Below, piece after piece: positions 18,199-20,307 of a stretch of DNA of 20,307 nucleotides; position 1 is the first letter of the stretch, and every line of letters begins with the position of its first letter. The DNA is taken from positions 1 through 20,307 of IMG/VR virus record IMGVR_UViG_3300029448_000577; one strand, 5' to 3'. The DNA comes from a virus. The notes under the pieces were generated by a model. The model saw only the letters and a list, made by a program, of their open reading frames with translations, was not told the origin of the DNA and ran no database searches. Position numbers and translations under genes: made by a program.

Positions 18199-18229
18199 GA
18201 CTATAATATTTATAATTAAATAAAATATT

Positions 18230-18640
18230 ATGGATATTAGATCTTTTAACAAACAAAAAGATTTTGAAACACTTTGCGGTTGGTGGGATGATTGGGGTTT
18301 GTTTAAACACCATCAGGATGGTTTATCGGAAAACGGTATTATTGTAAGTAAAGATGAAGTTGATATATGTAGCGGTTTTTTATATAGTACTGACAGTCAT
18401 ATTGCTTGGATAGAGTTTATCACCATGAACAAAAATACAACTAAAAAACAAAGAGAAGGTGTTTTAGAAAAACTTATGGACGCTTTAGTTGAAAAAGCAA
18501 AAAATATGGGTTTTAGGCTTATAATGGGTCTTGGAACAGATGAACAAAATAATAAATCACCATTGTTAGCAAAATGGAGAGAAAAAAACGCAGATATTGT
18601 TATAAATAACTTATCTCAATATTATAAAGTAATAAATTAA
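18230..18640 (+). CDS. Small GNAT-fold acetyltransferase-like protein (T7 gp13-like position)
   Basis: The 136-residue protein has the strand-helix order of a compact GNAT domain. An N-terminal strand/helix (DIRSFNKQKDFETLCGWWDD) is followed by ENGIIVSKDEVDICSGFLYS and IAWIEFITMNKNTTKKQREG as the central strands, a helix (78-93), strand FRLIMGLGT, and the C-terminal helix/strand NKSPLLAKWREKN...YYKVIN. The acetyl-CoA loop, normally Q/R-x-x-G-x-G/A, would be Q74-R-E-G77-V-L79, so the last small residue is replaced by Leu. Activity is therefore uncertain. T7 gp13, required for virion assembly, has a GNAT-like sequence and also sits just before gp14, as this gene does. I infer a virion-assembly role or modification of a phage or host protein rather than metabolism. 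The leader is taattaaataaaatattATG. Confidence 0.68.
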   Translation: MDIRSFNKQKDFETLCGWWDDWGLFKHHQDGLSENGIIVSKDEVDICSGFLYSTDSHIAWIEFITMNKNTTKKQREGVLEKLMDALVEKAKNMGFRLIMGLGTDEQNNKSPLLAKWREKNADIVINNLSQYYKVIN

Positions 18641-18651
18641 AAAAAACAAAT

Positions 18652-19392
18652 ATGCCACAGGTAGTAGCAGGAAAAATAGCGGCAGGAACATTGCTTCAAG
18701 TAGGTGTAGCAGCTTATGGAGCATATAGCGCAAACAAACAAGGGCGAGCAATGCGTAGGCAATCTGCAGAACAAGCTAGAGCCGCTTTAGCTGAAAGAAA
18801 AGAACAGCAAAAAAGAGTAGATAAAGAAGTAGCTAATTACAGGGCTATGAAATTTACTAATCCATACGAAGGTATGGAAAATACTTTTGAAGACTTAAGA
18901 GTGTCTACTCAAGCCGCTGACTTTCAAGCTGAACAAGGAGCGCAACAAAGAGCAGATGTATTAGGACAACTTCGTGGTGCAGCTGGTACTAGTGGTATAG
19001 CTGCTTTAGCGCAATCTATGGCTAACCAAGGTCAATTACAAGCTAGACAAATCTCAGCACAACTAGCACAACAAGAGGTTGCAAACGAAAGAACTAGAGC
19101 GGTTGGAGCAGCAAAGATCCAACAATTAGAAAGAAGTGGAGATGCTATGGTTCAAGAAGCTGAATCTGGAAGACAGGCTACTATATTGGGTATGCAGCAA
19201 GGTCAAGCAGCAGGTGCAAACAAAAACTACCAACAAGCAATGCAAAACCAAGCATACGCTGGTTTATATGCAAATCAAATGCAAAATCAAGCTATGCAGA
19301 ACTTTGTGTCTACAGTGGCTAGCGCGGATTGGAGTGGTCTTGGTAGTGGTTTGCCTGAAAACCCATTAGACGATCCAAACTTAATAGCTTAA
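18652..19392 (+). CDS. Gln/Ala-rich putative internal virion (ejection) protein, gp14-like
   Basis: The 246-residue protein resembles internal core or ejected proteins of podoviruses (T7 gp14 type) in size, place and composition. A hydrophobic, Gly/Ala-rich segment at 5-25 (VVAGKIAAGTLLQVGVAAYG) could insert into a membrane during DNA ejection. It is followed by a basic, helical Ala/Gln/Arg stretch (30-65), then NPYEGMENTFEDLRVSTQAA, a Gln-rich helical body (85-215) containing LRGAAGTSGIAALAQSMANQ, and an acidic end. I recall the N-P-Y-E-x-M-E-N-T-F-E-D-L block from many marine phage proteins annotated only as structural. The start lies 11 bases after the GNAT stop. Homology to T7 gp14 itself is not demonstrable by eye; the assignment is by analogy. 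Confidence 0.6.
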   Translation: MPQVVAGKIAAGTLLQVGVAAYGAYSANKQGRAMRRQSAEQARAALAERKEQQKRVDKEVANYRAMKFTNPYEGMENTFEDLRVSTQAADFQAEQGAQQRADVLGQLRGAAGTSGIAALAQSMANQGQLQARQISAQLAQQEVANERTRAVGAAKIQQLERSGDAMVQEAESGRQATILGMQQGQAAGANKNYQQAMQNQAYAGLYANQMQNQAMQNFVSTVASADWSGLGSGLPENPLDDPNLIA

Positions 19393-19423
19393 CGTCTTTC
19401 AATTAAAAATAAATAAATAAAAT

Positions 19424-20307
19424 ATGGCTAAAAGTTTACTAGGAAAAGCAGATTCAACATTAGCAGCAATGTCTTTAAAAGAGTCAATGGCTGATGTTAT
19501 GCCTGACTATTCAGATATATATAAACAAAAAGCAAAAGGATTTAAAGAAAACCTTACTGTATTTCAAAAAACTGTTGGAGATTATTTTGATAATTTAAAT
19601 GCTGATAATAATGCTTTAGCAGACGAATTAAAAGAAGCTGTTTCTACTACTATGGCGGATCTTTCTATGGGAGAAACTCCTGATGAAGCTGGTATGGAGT
19701 TATTTAACACTGAGCTCAATAAATTAAGGCAAAGATTAAAAAATACACCACCTGGAAAGAAAGGTGAGCTAGATAGAGCTAAAATTACAGCTGAAATGGA
19801 AAGGTTAAAGAGCTCTACTGATGGCATGAGTAATACTTTAATTGATTTAGGTGTTAGAATTGAAAACGGGGATTTTATACCAAATGCCACTGGTAATGAA
19901 AACATGCAAATTCTTAAAGCTATAAACGATAGAACTGCTAATAGACAAGTTGTAAACGGTGATTTAGTTTATTCAATACCTGGTTCTGATAAGAAGATAA
20001 CACAACAGGATTTAAGGAAAATGCTTGTTTCTAACGATCCTAATATTAACAAAGCCGTAAACGTGGTAACAGTTAAAGCTGGTACACTGGGTAAAACAAA
20101 AGGTATGAAATGGGAGGATAATCGCCAAGAGATTGTTAATGGTTATAGAGAGTCACTTTCAACAAAATCAGGATTAGCCGCTAACATGCATCAACCTCAA
20201 GGTCCTTTAAAGTATTCATTTGCCGATTACTTATCAGGCAAAGGAGATAAAAAGTATAACGCTCAAATATGGAGCGCTTTAAAAGAATTAGGTGTAAATG
20301 TTCCTGA
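19424..20307 (+). CDS. Putative large internal virion protein, 3' end beyond window
   Basis: An open frame from ATG 19424 runs without a stop to the last base (294 full codons plus two bases), so this is a partial gene truncated by the window edge. The visible N terminus begins MAKSLLGKADSTLAAMSLKE and is soluble and mainly helical, with charged stretches such as ELNKLRQRLKNTPPGKKGEL and, further on, GDLVYSIPGSDKKITQQDLR. No transglycosylase motif or membrane segment appears in this part. The leader aaataaataaataaaatATG is the same 20 bases as that of the gene at 16427. Following a gp14-like gene, a gp15/gp16-type ejected core protein is the best guess. An adjacent structural role cannot be excluded. 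Confidence 0.55.
   Translation, partial: MAKSLLGKADSTLAAMSLKESMADVMPDYSDIYKQKAKGFKENLTVFQKTVGDYFDNLNADNNALADELKEAVSTTMADLSMGETPDEAGMELFNTELNKLRQRLKNTPPGKKGELDRAKITAEMERLKSSTDGMSNTLIDLGVRIENGDFIPNATGNENMQILKAINDRTANRQVVNGDLVYSIPGSDKKITQQDLRKMLVSNDPNINKAVNVVTVKAGTLGKTKGMKWEDNRQEIVNGYRESLSTKSGLAANMHQPQGPLKYSFADYLSGKGDKKYNAQIWSALKELGVNVP

Noticed and set aside
18202-18207. TATAAT as a possible -10 promoter element
   Set aside because: No matching -35 (only an A-run upstream) and no Bacteroidetes TTTG/TAnnTTTG pair. In A/T-only intergenic sequence such a hexamer is expected by chance.
19136-19369. Alternative-frame + strand frame of 77 codons inside the gp14-like gene
   Set aside because: A product of the Gln/Ala-rich codon pattern read out of frame; no leader and no conserved motif.
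19582-19905. Minus-strand open frame of 107 codons
   Set aside because: It is antisense to the open + strand frame starting at 19424, which has the standard leader and runs to the edge. The minus frame lacks a leader and any domain.
1-20307. CRISPR array, tRNA, integrase/attachment site, insertion sequence, diversity-generating retroelement
   Set aside because: No regularly spaced repeats, cloverleaf, recombinase motifs, terminal inverted repeats, reverse transcriptase or template/variable repeat pair was seen on either strand.

Overview
The window is an AT-rich, densely packed phage segment with every convincing gene on the + strand. It carries the virion-morphogenesis module of a tailed phage, most likely short-tailed (podovirus-like). 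Host: no gene has a clear Shine-Dalgarno sequence. Nearly every ATG instead follows an A/T-only leader (for example aaataaataaataaaatATG), as is typical of Bacteroidetes. With the marine-phage style of several proteins, this suggests a phage of a marine flavobacterium. That is an inference; no host gene is present. Short-tailed phages of Bacteroidetes (the crAss-like group, Cellulophaga podoviruses) are the natural comparison, but the sequence alone does not place it in one of them.

Layout: portal (37-2457), acidic scaffold-like protein (2486-3649), major capsid protein (3678-5225), a strong intrinsic terminator (5239-5280), a conserved unknown (5302-6126), a GC-rich stem-loop with a UACG tetraloop (6133-6171), two head-to-tail ring/adaptor-type proteins (6187-6999 and 7004-8503), one giant tail nozzle/muzzle protein of 2634 residues (8507-16411), a repeat-containing virion protein (16427-18175), a small GNAT-fold protein (18230-18640), a Gln/Ala-rich putative internal virion protein (18652-19392), and a large putative internal protein that runs off the right edge (19424-20307).

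How they work together: scaffold and major capsid protein build the prohead on the portal. After packaging, the adaptor/ring proteins close the portal and the nozzle protein extends the short tail. The last three genes probably encode virion-internal or ejected proteins. The order portal, scaffold, capsid, terminator, adaptors, nozzle, GNAT, internal proteins parallels T7 genes 8-9-10-Tphi-11-12-13-14-15/16, with extra genes inserted.

The most striking signal is a family of jelly-roll, carbohydrate-binding-like domains that interrupt structural proteins. Three copies lie in the nozzle protein (residues about 88-225, 449-628, 2066-2224) and one in the preceding ring protein (about 134-335). 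Each ends in a variant of F-x-G-x-I-D-N-I-S-V and sits in a loop of an otherwise conserved scaffold. Two copies share 15 identical bases at this signature. This looks like a domain that has spread among adjacent tail genes, perhaps to decorate the tail with glycan-binding surfaces.

No tRNA, integrase, CRISPR array, insertion sequence, lysis gene or credible minus-strand gene was seen. All intergenic gaps are under 80 bases.
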